From assembly GCA_018434685.1 (NCBI GenBank), contig JAHDOV010000021.1:1-64000 (forward strand): DNA of 64,000 nucleotides, in the 5' to 3' direction. Positions 26,760-34,476 of the stretch are shown here, one piece after another (the stretch's first letter is position 1; every line of letters begins with the position of its first letter). The notes beneath the pieces were generated by a model that was not told the origin of the DNA, ran no database searches, and worked only from the letters and a program-made list of their open reading frames with translations. Source of the DNA: Deltaproteobacteria bacterium. Lineage in GTDB: Bacteria > Desulfobacterota > Desulfomonilia > UBA1062. Position numbers and translations under genes: made by a program.

Positions 26760-27776
26760 ATGGAATTCGATAAGGTATTGAAAATATCCCGATATTTAGA
26801 TCCTTTCCAGGAATTCTCAGAAACCAAGAGGTATTCAGAGGTGAGACAGGATCCCCTCACCGGTCACACCACCCGTATCCTGGATTTTCCCATCAGGGAG
26901 ATAGGCAGAACCGATGTGAGCGCAGTGGTGGAGAATTCGAAGCAGTTCTGCCCGTTCTGTCCGGAAGTCGTTGAGCGGGTTACCCCCAAGTTTCATCCCG
27001 ATCTCCTCAGCAAGGAACGCTTCTCGCGGGGTGATGCCCTGTGCGTCCCGAATGCCTTCCCCTATGATGAGAACGGGGCTGTGTGTGTGATGAGCCGGGA
27101 ACACTATCTTCCGTTGCGGGAGTTCACCTCTGAGATCCTGAAGGATGCCCTTTCGTGCTGCTTCGACTATCTCGGTGATGTGGTCGTAAAGCAGCCCGAC
27201 ATGGTATACCAGTCGGTGAACTGGAACTACATGCCCCTGGCGGGCGGGTCCATTATTCACCCCCATCTGCAGGTAACCGCTTCGAGTTCCTCGACGAACT
27301 ACTACAGTGATATGCTCCCTGCCCTGGAGAAATACCAGGGGGAACACGGCACTGATTTCTGGACCGATCTGTGCGCTGAAGAACAGCGGCTGGGCCAACG
27401 CTTCATCGATGATACCGGAAGAATAGCATGGCTCGTGGCTTTCGCGCCCATGGGCATCTTCGATATCCTGGGCATCATTCATCAGGGGCGGACCCCGGGC
27501 GATCTGTATGGGGAGACCCTCGATGATCTGGTCAGGGGCGTTCTCCATGTCTTGTACTATATCGATTCGCTCAACCTCGCGTCTCTGAACATGTCGCTCT
27601 ATTTCTACCTGGGCGAATCAGCCTTCACTCCTCACGTGAGGATATGCCCGAGGGTGAGCCTGCCGCCGTTTGACACCAGCCAGATCAATTACATGAAGAT
27701 GTTGCACAATGAGACCTTGACCACAATGAAGCCTGAGGATATTTGTAATGGTATAAAGGTGATTTGGGATGTATAG
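26760..27776 (+). CDS. GalT-like HIT-superfamily nucleotidyltransferase
   Basis: The 338-residue protein resembles galactose-1-phosphate uridylyltransferase. The active-site motif is GGSIIHPHLQVTASS near residues 162-176 (HPHxQ), and a CPFCPE metal-binding pair lies near 64-69. True sugar specificity is uncertain; related proteins in anaerobes and archaea are only described as GalT-like, and no galactose genes are nearby. No good Shine-Dalgarno precedes the ATG and the promoter abuts it. Confidence 0.8.
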   Translation: MEFDKVLKISRYLDPFQEFSETKRYSEVRQDPLTGHTTRILDFPIREIGRTDVSAVVENSKQFCPFCPEVVERVTPKFHPDLLSKERFSRGDALCVPNAFPYDENGAVCVMSREHYLPLREFTSEILKDALSCCFDYLGDVVVKQPDMVYQSVNWNYMPLAGGSIIHPHLQVTASSSSTNYYSDMLPALEKYQGEHGTDFWTDLCAEEQRLGQRFIDDTGRIAWLVAFAPMGIFDILGIIHQGRTPGDLYGETLDDLVRGVLHVLYYIDSLNLASLNMSLYFYLGESAFTPHVRICPRVSLPPFDTSQINYMKMLHNETLTTMKPEDICNGIKVIWDV

Positions 27777-27825
27777 GCGTGGTATGGATAATGATACGTC
27801 ATCAGTTTTACGGGGAGGTAATATC

Positions 27826-28593
27826 ATGAAAAAAAGCATTCTCTTTGTTCTGTTGAGCCTTATCGGCACAGGGGCTTTCGCGGCCGGGCCTGAAGTGATC
27901 TGGGCAGGCGGCAGCCTGAAGGTATCTGACGAAGCCCGGCCGGGATTTACAGCCGAGACCCTCGTCTCGCTGGGTCAGGCAGATTCCATGTATCTCTTTA
28001 CCGAGCCCATGCTCACCCTGACCCACGCCGAGCTGGGTCTGAATCTCGGTGCGGGCGCACGTGTCCCGATCCTCTCGGGGCAGGCCGTTGCCGGGTACAA
28101 CCTGTTCCTGGATTACACGGGGTATAACAGCCACAAGCGCGTGGGTACAGGGCTGGAGATATTTTATCCGACTGTTTCCGCCCACCTGAATTTCTACCTG
28201 CCGTTTTCCGACGAGCATGGCGGACAGGAAGCCCTGCCGGGCGTCGATCTCACCCTGGGAGTGCCCATTCCGAATGCCGGCTTCATCTCGCTGTGGCCGA
28301 GCATCTACTACTTCGACGGCAAGGATGAAGACAACCTCAAGGGGATCGGTCTCGAGCTGAGGGTCCAGCCCACCAAGGCAGTCGCGGTAAGCCTCGGCGG
28401 GAGGAACGATACGCTGCAGTCCGGCAAAGACGACAACGAGCTGTATGCAAAGATCGAGGTCACCATTCCCATGAAACGCCTCGGCAAGGACCTCTTCGCC
28501 TTCGACAAGGGGCAGTACCCGATGAACATCAATGAGCAGATGGCCCACCGGGTAGTGCGCGAGAGCTTCATCACCTATGAAAAAAAGCGGTAA
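27826..28593 (+). CDS. outer-membrane beta-barrel protein, inverse-autotransporter-like
   Basis: The 255-residue protein has a signal peptide cleaved near residue 19 (TGAFA/AGPEV). The mature part shows alternating hydrophobic strands (LGLNLGAGARVPIL, AVAGYNLFLDYTGYNS, TGLEIFYPTVSAHLNFYLP) as expected for a porin-like barrel. The C-terminal MAHRVVRESFITYEK recalls the end of the barrel of intimin/invasin-type inverse autotransporters, but no passenger domain is attached. GGGGAGG precedes ATG 27826. The family assignment is tentative. Confidence 0.6.
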   Translation: MKKSILFVLLSLIGTGAFAAGPEVIWAGGSLKVSDEARPGFTAETLVSLGQADSMYLFTEPMLTLTHAELGLNLGAGARVPILSGQAVAGYNLFLDYTGYNSHKRVGTGLEIFYPTVSAHLNFYLPFSDEHGGQEALPGVDLTLGVPIPNAGFISLWPSIYYFDGKDEDNLKGIGLELRVQPTKAVAVSLGGRNDTLQSGKDDNELYAKIEVTIPMKRLGKDLFAFDKGQYPMNINEQMAHRVVRESFITYEKKR

Positions 28594-28607
28594 TGATGCA
28601 ATCGTCC

Positions 28608-28637
28608 TTGACTTTATGAGGCAATATTTTCTATAGA
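28608..28637 (+). promoter_or_regulatory. tRNA-Pro promoter
   Basis: TTGACT (28608-28613), 18-bp spacer, TATAGA (28632-28637), 13 nt before the mature 5' end. Confidence 0.55.
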
Positions 28638-28650
28638 GAACAACGTAAAA

Positions 28651-28727
28651 CGGGAAGTGGCTCAGCCTGGTAGAGCACAGCGTTCGGGACGCTGGGGTCC
28701 GGGGTTCAAATCCCCGCTTCCCGACCA
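28651..28727 (+). tRNA. tRNA-Pro (CGG)
   Basis: The full cloverleaf is visible. The acceptor CGGGAAG pairs with CTTCCCG, the D-arm follows, and the anticodon stem CAGCG/CGCTG encloses loop TTCGGGA with anticodon CGG. The T-arm contains GGTTCAAATCC and the 3' CCA is encoded (28725-28727). Confidence 0.97.
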
Positions 28728-28735
28728 TCGATATA

Positions 28736-28763
28736 TGGTCCTTTCTTTCCGGAGGAAGGACCA
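28736..28763 (+). other. hairpin just after tRNA-Pro
   Basis: TGGTCCTT (28736-28743) pairs perfectly with AAGGACCA (28756-28763) around a 12-nt loop. No T-run follows. It may mark the 3' end of the tRNA precursor. Confidence 0.45.
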
Positions 28764-28892
28764 GAATAACATTTTCCCCTGTCTCTGCCCAAGCACGGTA
28801 CGTCCATGCTTCATTCAAATACTACTCTGTATAACAGGAGGCATCAGCAGCGCTGCTCCACAGCGTCACCTGGATGCATTCATATGTCATTA

Positions 28893-29105
28893 TTATTTCA
28901 ATAATTCACCAGGCTTGGCACTTGTAAGTATTTCCAGAAAAAGTGTTCTTGAAATGAATAGATCATGTGATCCGCCTACAATCGTTGAGCTTGAACCATA
29001 AATGGAATGAACAGTCACAACATTGGATTCCAAACAATAAGTAGCTGAAAACTCTTTACCCTCAAATTCAACAGTTACGGGATAATATATTATTTTCTTT
29101 GGCAT
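28893..29105 (-). CDS. small hypothetical protein in an AT-rich patch
   Basis: No family is recognised. The 70-residue protein (IIYYPVTVEFEGKEFSATYC near the N-terminus) looks like a small beta-rich fold. GGAGAT lies eight bases before its ATG, so it is probably translated. Its codon choice and the flanking 600 bp are clearly more AT-rich than the neighbouring genes, and it lies just downstream of a tRNA gene, which suggests acquired DNA. Confidence 0.5.
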   Translation of the reverse strand: MPKKIIYYPVTVEFEGKEFSATYCLESNVVTVHSIYGSSSTIVGGSHDLFISRTLFLEILTSAKPGELLK

Positions 29106-29395
29106 ATGTTTAACATCTCCAATTCTTGTAATATTTGTGCTGCATGATCAGGGTAACACATAGATTTCAGATTTCTATATGCTAAGCCTCAAGTTATCTT
29201 TCTACATTTCCATGAAAAGATTTAGGATGTGTATGCCAAGTTGAATACATTCGATTTATTAACATTGATCGACCTCAAGTATTTAATGCCGAACCAATAT
29301 AATAGGTGCACTGCTATCGTGACAGAGCATGGCCCCCGCGCAGGCTCACCATTCCACGATCCGGACTAAGGAAAGAGACAAACTGAGATTCTCGG
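29106..29395. other. AT-rich region with gene fragments
   Basis: On the minus strand a 23-codon ATG frame (start near 29165, including PDHAAQILQELEML) ends over the start of the 70-residue gene. It looks like the C-terminal tail of a lost protein. A second short frame (MYSTWHTHPKSFHGN) lies upstream of it. No intact gene or mobile-element end is seen. Confidence 0.35.
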
Positions 29396-29424
29396 TTGAC
29401 CTGGAGGCTGTGAGTGTATAGTAT
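29396..29424 (+). promoter_or_regulatory. promoter of the flavoprotein gene
   Basis: TTGACC (29396-29401) with TAGTAT at 17 bp spacing (29419-29424), or TATAGT at 15 bp. It directly precedes the palindrome at 29430-29446. Confidence 0.45.
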
Positions 29425-29429
29425 AAAGT

Positions 29430-29446
29430 TTAAAGTTCAACTTTAA
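29430..29446. promoter_or_regulatory. perfect palindrome, likely operator
   Basis: TTAAAGTT and AACTTTAA are perfect 8-bp arms around one central C. Additional AAGTT/AACTT half-sites flank it (about 29426-29449). It occupies the expected start of transcription of the flavoprotein gene, so a repressor bound here would block it. The TetR protein at 33666 is a possible but unproven binder. Confidence 0.6.
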
Positions 29447-29464
29447 GTTAAAGGGGGCTCCGTC

Positions 29465-31465
29465 ATGATGCTGCTGGATCCAATAACAATCGGAAAGGTT
29501 GCGATACGAAACAGGATTGTCATGCCCGCCATGCATCTCAATTACACGCCTGAATGCGAGGTAACCGATCAGCTCGTTGATTTTTACGAGGAAAGGGCGC
29601 GGGGAGGGGCCGGCCTGATCGTTATCGGCGGGTGCAGGATAGATGAATACAGCGGCGCTCATGGACTGATCGGCCTCGATGACGACAGATATGTCCCGGG
29701 GCTGAAACGGCTGAGTGATGCCGTGCATAAACACGGGGCCCGCATCTCGGCACAGCTGTATCATGCCGGCCGCTACGTCCATTCGTTTCTCATAGGCGGC
29801 AGGCAGGCCCTTGCACCCTCGGCGGTGACGTCCAGGTTTACCCGCGAGGAGCCCCGCGAGATGACACGGCAGGAGATTGCCGAGACCGTGGAGAATTATG
29901 CGCGGGCAGCCCTCAGGGCACAAAAGGCAGGTTTTGACGGTGTCGAGATCCTCTGCAATACCGGATACCTCCTCAACCAGTTTTTATCTGCAATCACCAA
30001 TAAAAGAAAAGATGAATACGGCGGAGACATCTCCGGCAGGATGAGGTTCCCCCTCGAAGTGGTCGAGGCCGTCACCGCTGCGGTGGATACAGGGTTCATG
30101 GTGCAGATGAGGCTTGGCGGCAGTGATTTCATGCCCGATGGCAATACCCTGTATGAGACGAGGATATTTGCCGGGGAGCTCGACAAGAGGGGGATCGATG
30201 CCTTCAGCATCACCGGGGGCTGGCATGAGACCCGAGTACCCCAGTTGCCCATGGAGGTGCCCCGGGGCTGTTATGTGTACCTGGCGCGCGCGGTCAAGGA
30301 GGTTGTGAACAAGCCCGTGATCGCCTGCAACAGGATCAACGACCCCTCTCTGGCAGAGCAAGTCCTTCGGGAGGGGAGCGCCGACATGGTAGGCCTGGCG
30401 CGCGGCCTGATTGCAGACCCCGAGCTGCCGCTGAAGCTGAGCCAGGCCAGGTCGGGTGAAGTCATGCCGTGCATCGGGTGCAATCAGGGATGCTTCGACC
30501 ATATTTTTGCGCTGGAACCGGTGGCGTGCATGGTGAACCCAAGGGCAGGCCGTGAAGGCCAGGTGCCGAGCAGTATGAGTGCGGGCAAATCCAAAAAAGT
30601 GCTCGTGGTCGGCGGCGGGCCGGCAGGCCTGAGTGCTGCCGCAACGGCTGCCGGTTTCGGTCATGAGGTCGCGCTCTATGAAAAATCAGGGGTCCTGGGC
30701 GGCCAGCTCAATCTCGCCGGTGCACTCGATGAAAGAAAAGAGTTCCTTGCGCTGAAAGATGCCCTGATCCATAAGGCCCGGCTCGCCGGCGTGAAGATGC
30801 ATGTCGGTACACAGGCGGATGAAGATCTGATTGAACAATACAACCCCGATGCAGTCATCCTGGCGAGTGGCGGTGCTCCGCTCACACCTGCTATTCCCGG
30901 CATCGACGGGGCACAGGTAGTCCAGGCCTGGGATGTCCTTTCCGGCAGGGTCGATGTCGGCCAAAACGTGGTGATCATCGGCGGAGGGGCAGTGGGCATC
31001 GAGACCGGGGTCTATATTGCCAAGATCGGCACGCTCGATGCGCACAGCCTGCAGTTTCTCTTCCTGAATCAGGCCGAGGACATCGACACGCTCAGAAAAT
31101 TATGCACCAGGGGCAGCAAAAAGGTCACCCTCATCGAGATGCTCCCCCGGTTGGGCAAGGATATCGGGATGTCGACGCGCTGGGTGGAAATGCAGATGCT
31201 TGAGTTGTACGGCGTGCAATCCATGACCGACTCCATTGTCACCGGGATCACCCCCGAGGGCGTCGTGGTGGACCGACAGGGCTCCCTGGAGCATATCTCC
31301 TGTGACACTGTCGTGGTTGCGGTGGGAACAGCCTCATCAAACAGCCTGGAGCACGTACTACTGGGTAGGGCAGGGCAGGTTCTTGTCGTGGGAGATGCCA
31401 GGAAACCGCGCAAGGCATATGAGGCGATCCGGGAGGGATTTGAGGCGGCAATCAGCCTGGGCTGA
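29465..31465 (+). CDS. old-yellow-enzyme family NADH:flavin oxidoreductase with 4Fe-4S cluster
   Basis: A 666-residue enzyme built like 2,4-dienoyl-CoA reductase. An N-terminal FMN TIM barrel (about 1-330) is followed by an iron-sulfur motif CIGCNQGCFD with a fourth Cys in ACMVNP (about 334-356). An FAD domain (VLVVGGGPAGLSAAATAAG, near 380) and an NAD(P) domain (VVIIGGGAVGIETG, near 503) complete it. It reduces an activated C=C bond; the substrate is unknown. A palindromic operator sits at its promoter. AAAGGGGG precedes the ATG pair at 29465/29468. Confidence 0.9.
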   Translation: MMLLDPITIGKVAIRNRIVMPAMHLNYTPECEVTDQLVDFYEERARGGAGLIVIGGCRIDEYSGAHGLIGLDDDRYVPGLKRLSDAVHKHGARISAQLYHAGRYVHSFLIGGRQALAPSAVTSRFTREEPREMTRQEIAETVENYARAALRAQKAGFDGVEILCNTGYLLNQFLSAITNKRKDEYGGDISGRMRFPLEVVEAVTAAVDTGFMVQMRLGGSDFMPDGNTLYETRIFAGELDKRGIDAFSITGGWHETRVPQLPMEVPRGCYVYLARAVKEVVNKPVIACNRINDPSLAEQVLREGSADMVGLARGLIADPELPLKLSQARSGEVMPCIGCNQGCFDHIFALEPVACMVNPRAGREGQVPSSMSAGKSKKVLVVGGGPAGLSAAATAAGFGHEVALYEKSGVLGGQLNLAGALDERKEFLALKDALIHKARLAGVKMHVGTQADEDLIEQYNPDAVILASGGAPLTPAIPGIDGAQVVQAWDVLSGRVDVGQNVVIIGGGAVGIETGVYIAKIGTLDAHSLQFLFLNQAEDIDTLRKLCTRGSKKVTLIEMLPRLGKDIGMSTRWVEMQMLELYGVQSMTDSIVTGITPEGVVVDRQGSLEHISCDTVVVAVGTASSNSLEHVLLGRAGQVLVVGDARKPRKAYEAIREGFEAAISLG

Positions 31466-31530
31466 AAAGCGGCTGCTTTTCGCCTGAATCCCCTGTGTCC
31501 CCAATCACGCCTGCTCCGGTCCCGTAGGCA

Positions 31531-33201
31531 TTACATCCCTGCGCAGAGCTCACGTAGAGCTGTGCCGTCAATGGCCTTGTGCAGCGGGGCGCCCGGGGGA
31601 ACCATGGGCAGGGCCATGGCGCTTTCGTCTACCGGGATGTCGATGACGGCAGGGCCTTTCGTGCGGAGCAATTCAGCCGGGTCTCTGTCCTGACTGAACC
31701 GGGAGGCATTCAGGCCGAAGCCCCTGGCGATGGCAACGAAGTCGGTGGGCATATCGAAGCGGGAGGCTGTGATACGGCCATTGTAGAAGAGCTCCTGCTG
31801 CTGGCGTACCAGGCCGAGATGGCCGTTGTCGAGGATAAAAATCTTGATATCGCACTGCAGTTCGGCCAGCGTGGCGAGCTCCTGGATATTCATGAGCAGC
31901 GAACCGTCGCCGGTAAAGCACAGGACAGTTTTCTCCGGGTGCATGAGGGCAGCGCCGATGGCTGCGGGCAGGCCGAAGCCCATGGTCCCGAACCCGCCGG
32001 AGGTGATAAGCTGGCCCGGATATCTGAAGGGAAAGGCCTGGGCGGTCCACATCTGGTGCTGTCCCACGTCGGTGGTGACTAACGCGCCGCTGCCTGCCGC
32101 CTCACCGATAGCGGCGATGATGTCCAGGGGAGCACGGTCATCAGGCTGGTGCGGATGGGTGCTTCTGATGTTTGCTATCTCGCGCTGCCAGACGCCCCGG
32201 TGAGTAGGGGCAACGAGCGGCAGGAGCATTTCGAGCGCCTCCTTGGCGTCTGCCGTGACCGGGCACGCTGCCGGCCGGATCTTGTTGATCTCGGCCGGGT
32301 CGATATCGATATGAATGACGCTGGCATGGCGGCAGAAAACATCGGCAGGCCCGGTGACCCGGTCGTCGAACCGTGTTCCGATAGCGATGATACAATCGGC
32401 CTTTTCGAGGATCAGGTTGGTGGCGTGTCGGCCGTGCATGCCGGGCATGCCCAGGAAGAGGGTGTCGTGGGCAGGAAAGACCCCCTGGGCCATGAGGCTG
32501 GCCACGGCAGGGATGTCTGCCGTGGCGGCGAGTTCACGCACCAGGGAAGCGGCGCCGGAGTGCGTCACTCCGCCGCCCACATAGAGCACGGGGCGGCTCG
32601 AGGCATTGATCATTGTAGCTGCCCGCGCGATACTCCCGGCATGGGGCCTCGGCGAAGGGGATTTTTTCCCGGGGGCGGGCCAGGCCGCGAAGTCGGCGAA
32701 CTCAAGCTGCACATCCTTCGGGATATCGATGAGCACCGGGCCGGGCCTGTCGGACATGGCGATGGCGAAGGCCTGGGGGATGACATGGAGGAGTTCGGCT
32801 GCGTGACGGACACCAAAGGCATGCTTGGTGAACGGTGCCGCCACCCCGCAGATATCGATCTCCTGAAAGGCATCCGTGCCGATGAGTTTCCGCGAGACCT
32901 GGCCGGTAATGGCGATCAGCGGGACCGAGTCCATGTGCGCATCTGCTATGGCCGTGAGGAGATTGGTGGCCCCCGGGCCCGAGGTGGCAAGGCAGACCGC
33001 CGGTGTCCTGGTGGATCGTGCCATGCCCTGGGCGATAAAGGCCGCGCCCTGTTCGTGCCGCGCTAGGATGTGCCGCAGGCCGCTTTTCCCGAGTTCGTCG
33101 TAGAGAGGCAGATTGGCCCCGCCCGGGATGCCTGCCACCATGTGAATGCCCTGGCGCTCCAAGAGATGTACAATCATTTGAGCTCCCGTCAGTCTCATCA
33201 T
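31531..33201 (-). CDS. ilvB: acetolactate synthase catalytic subunit
   Basis: A TPP enzyme that condenses two pyruvates to acetolactate (or pyruvate with 2-oxobutyrate) in branched-chain amino acid synthesis. The 556 residues show GIPGGANLPLYDEL, the catalytic-Glu segment HEQGAAFIAQGMAR, SGPGATNLLTAIADA, and the TPP motif GDGSLLMNIQEL...ILDNGHLG. AGGAG lies before two consecutive ATGs (33201 and 33198); the second has better spacing. No ilvN regulatory subunit is adjacent. Expression is evidently controlled by the two-leader attenuator upstream, which favours a biosynthetic rather than a degradative role. Confidence 0.92.
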   Translation of the reverse strand: MMRLTGAQMIVHLLERQGIHMVAGIPGGANLPLYDELGKSGLRHILARHEQGAAFIAQGMARSTRTPAVCLATSGPGATNLLTAIADAHMDSVPLIAITGQVSRKLIGTDAFQEIDICGVAAPFTKHAFGVRHAAELLHVIPQAFAIAMSDRPGPVLIDIPKDVQLEFADFAAWPAPGKKSPSPRPHAGSIARAATMINASSRPVLYVGGGVTHSGAASLVRELAATADIPAVASLMAQGVFPAHDTLFLGMPGMHGRHATNLILEKADCIIAIGTRFDDRVTGPADVFCRHASVIHIDIDPAEINKIRPAACPVTADAKEALEMLLPLVAPTHRGVWQREIANIRSTHPHQPDDRAPLDIIAAIGEAAGSGALVTTDVGQHQMWTAQAFPFRYPGQLITSGGFGTMGFGLPAAIGAALMHPEKTVLCFTGDGSLLMNIQELATLAELQCDIKIFILDNGHLGLVRQQQELFYNGRITASRFDMPTDFVAIARGFGLNASRFSQDRDPAELLRTKGPAVIDIPVDESAMALPMVPPGAPLHKAIDGTALRELCAGM

Positions 33202-33223
33202 GTGCTCCTTTCGTGTATGGAAT

Positions 33224-33259
33224 AAAAAAAGGCCCCCGGCGGGATCACCGCCGGGGGCC
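33224..33259 (-). terminator. ilvB attenuator terminator 2
   Basis: A perfect 12-bp GC stem (33231-33242 with 33248-33259) with a 5-nt loop and a T7 tail on the minus strand (33230-33224), 22 nt before the ilvB start. Its 5' arm segment CCGGCGGT (33254-33247) can instead pair with ACCGCCCGG (33314-33306) at the end of leader peptide 2, with one bulged C. Confidence 0.85.
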
Positions 33260-33283
33260 TTGTGCTGGTTGTGCAGCCTTTGC

Positions 33284-33364
33284 CTAGTCCCAGGGGCAAT
33301 CCCGTCCGGGCGGTACGACGACCACCAGGACGACCATAAGGACCAGGACCAGCAACTGCTTCAT
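33284..33364 (-). CDS. Val/Leu-rich leader peptide 2 of ilvB
   Basis: A 26-codon ORF too short for standard gene calls. Residues 4-17 are LLVLVLMVVLVVVV, and 13 of 26 residues are Val or Leu. GAGG lies ten bases before the ATG. It ends 24 nt before the terminator hairpin that precedes ilvB. Ribosome stalling at these codons when Val-tRNA or Leu-tRNA is scarce is the expected control, as in E. coli ivbL-ilvBN. Confidence 0.8.
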   Translation of the reverse strand: MKQLLVLVLMVVLVVVVPPGRDCPWD

Positions 33365-33389
33365 GTTATTCTCGCCTCTTTTCCAAAAT

Positions 33390-33422
33390 AAAAAAGCCCC
33401 CGCCGGTCTTGCCGGCGGGGGC
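33390..33422 (-). terminator. ilvB attenuator terminator 1
   Basis: An 11-bp perfect GC stem (33396-33406 with 33412-33422), 5-nt loop, and T6 tail on the minus strand (33395-33390). Its 5' arm end GCCGGCA (33416-33410) is complementary to TGCCGGC (33457-33451) inside the last codons of leader peptide 1, so terminator and antiterminator are mutually exclusive. Confidence 0.85.
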
Positions 33423-33447
33423 CCTTAGTGCCTGTTTGACCAAGGCT

Positions 33448-33531
33448 TCAGCCGGCAGACGGCATCCTGTTGACAACGACGACCAGGAGCTGCAGGACCA
33501 CGGACTGAAGGTTGGTTGAGTAATGTTCCAT
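33448..33531 (-). CDS. Val/Leu-rich leader peptide 1 of ilvB
   Basis: A 27-codon ORF; residues 11-20 are VVLQLLVVVV, and ten of 27 residues are Val or Leu. It is followed by its own terminator (33390-33422) and then by leader peptide 2. No good Shine-Dalgarno is seen, and the promoter candidate lies right against the ATG, so it may be read from a leaderless mRNA. Neither leader contains isoleucine. Confidence 0.7.
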   Translation of the reverse strand: MEHYSTNLQSVVLQLLVVVVNRMPSAG

Positions 33532-33539
33532 GGGAATAA

Positions 33540-33568
33540 TACCTACCGATAAATCCCCTGTTTGTCAA
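33540..33568 (-). promoter_or_regulatory. ilvB leader promoter
   Basis: On the minus strand TTGACA (33568-33563) is followed at 17 bp by TAGGTA (33545-33540), or at 21 bp by TATTAT (33541-33536). The -35 is perfect and the -10 is weak. Transcription would start close to the leader 1 ATG. Confidence 0.45.
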
Positions 33569-33636
33569 AAGAATAAAACCGGAGCTCGCCAGGAGCGGAT
33601 ACACCGTCTGACGAAAGCCTTTCTGTGACCGGTCCT

Positions 33637-33663
33637 GGTGCCCAGCGCCTGATGCCCGGTGCC
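33637..33663 (-). repeat. stop-codon-associated GGCRCTGGGC repeat, copy 3
   Basis: On the minus strand it reads GGCACCGGGCATCAGGCGCT then GGGCACC, starting 2 nt after the TetR stop. The orientation relative to the gene is the same as in the other copies. Confidence 0.7.
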
Positions 33664-33665
33664 TT

Positions 33666-34310
33666 TTATGTAAATATCCCCGGCTTGCCCTGGGCAAGGG
33701 CCTGCTCGAACAGTCTGGCGATGATGCGTCCGAAACGGTTTGTCTGATCCCGCACCTCTTGTTCGCTCCTGCCGGGATGAAGACCGAAGGTGATGAGGAT
33801 TCCGCTCAGGGCGGCATAGAATGTCTGGGATATCACCCGGGTGTTCTCCTCTACGCCGATTTTCCTGAAGAGTCGGTCGAACATGTCCATCATGGCAGTC
33901 TCGACGGCGTTGAGCTTTTCGATCAGTTCGCTGTTGAGCGCCCCGGTGAGCATGAAATAGGGCATGAGTCTGTAGTACTGCTCGTGTTTCATGGTATAGG
34001 CTATGATCTGGGTTGCGGCATCCTCGATGGAGATCTCTGAAGTCCTGTCGATAAAGGCCTCGAAGGTCTCGATGAACCGCTGCGTGCTCTGCAGAAAGGT
34101 CTCCACATAGAGGTGCTGCTGGTCTGAGAAATACCGGTATATCAATGCAGGGGATATCCCCGCCTCCTGTGCAATGTCGCGCATGTTGACCCTGCTGAAG
34201 GGCCTTGTCGCAAAGACCTCTTCGGCCGCAGCAATGATGATGTTCCTTCGGGTTTCCCGCTCCTGCTCCTTGAGGTCGGAGAAGGCGATCTTCTTCTGTT
34301 TTAACTGCAT
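33666..34310 (-). CDS. TetR-family transcriptional regulator
   Basis: A 214-residue regulator with an N-terminal helix-turn-helix (about 18-66; FSRVNMRDIAQEAGISPALI then YRYFSDQQHLYVE) and an all-helical ligand domain. The start at 34310 has GGGAG at good spacing; the frame is open to 34370 without a better signal. It is divergent from higBA and stands next to the ilvB leader. Target and ligand are unknown. Confidence 0.9.
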   Translation of the reverse strand: MQLKQKKIAFSDLKEQERETRRNIIIAAAEEVFATRPFSRVNMRDIAQEAGISPALIYRYFSDQQHLYVETFLQSTQRFIETFEAFIDRTSEISIEDAATQIIAYTMKHEQYYRLMPYFMLTGALNSELIEKLNAVETAMMDMFDRLFRKIGVEENTRVISQTFYAALSGILITFGLHPGRSEQEVRDQTNRFGRIIARLFEQALAQGKPGIFT

Positions 34311-34434
34311 ATGTGTGCTCCCTGCCGTGAACATCCCAAACATGCCGGTTAGTAAGATTGAACCAAACAATTCAAATAAGCAGGCATAAATTGTAACTCA
34401 TTGCTGCGGAATGTCAAATGGTCTTTTTCTCTAA

Positions 34435-34469
34435 TAACGCTTGACGTTACTAGCGAGGCGCGCTATTAA
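34435..34469 (+). promoter_or_regulatory. higBA promoter with overlapping operator
   Basis: TTGACG (34441-34446), 17-bp spacer, TATTAA (34464-34469). The palindrome TAACG-CTTGA-CGTTA (34435-34449) covers the -35, as expected for autorepression by the HigBA complex. Transcription would start next to the higB ATG. Confidence 0.65.
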
Positions 34470-34476
34470 AAGCTTA

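Noticed and set aside
28657-29001. 114-codon plus-strand ORF over tRNA-Pro
   Set aside because: It begins inside the tRNA gene, has no Shine-Dalgarno, and is antisense to the better supported 70-residue gene.
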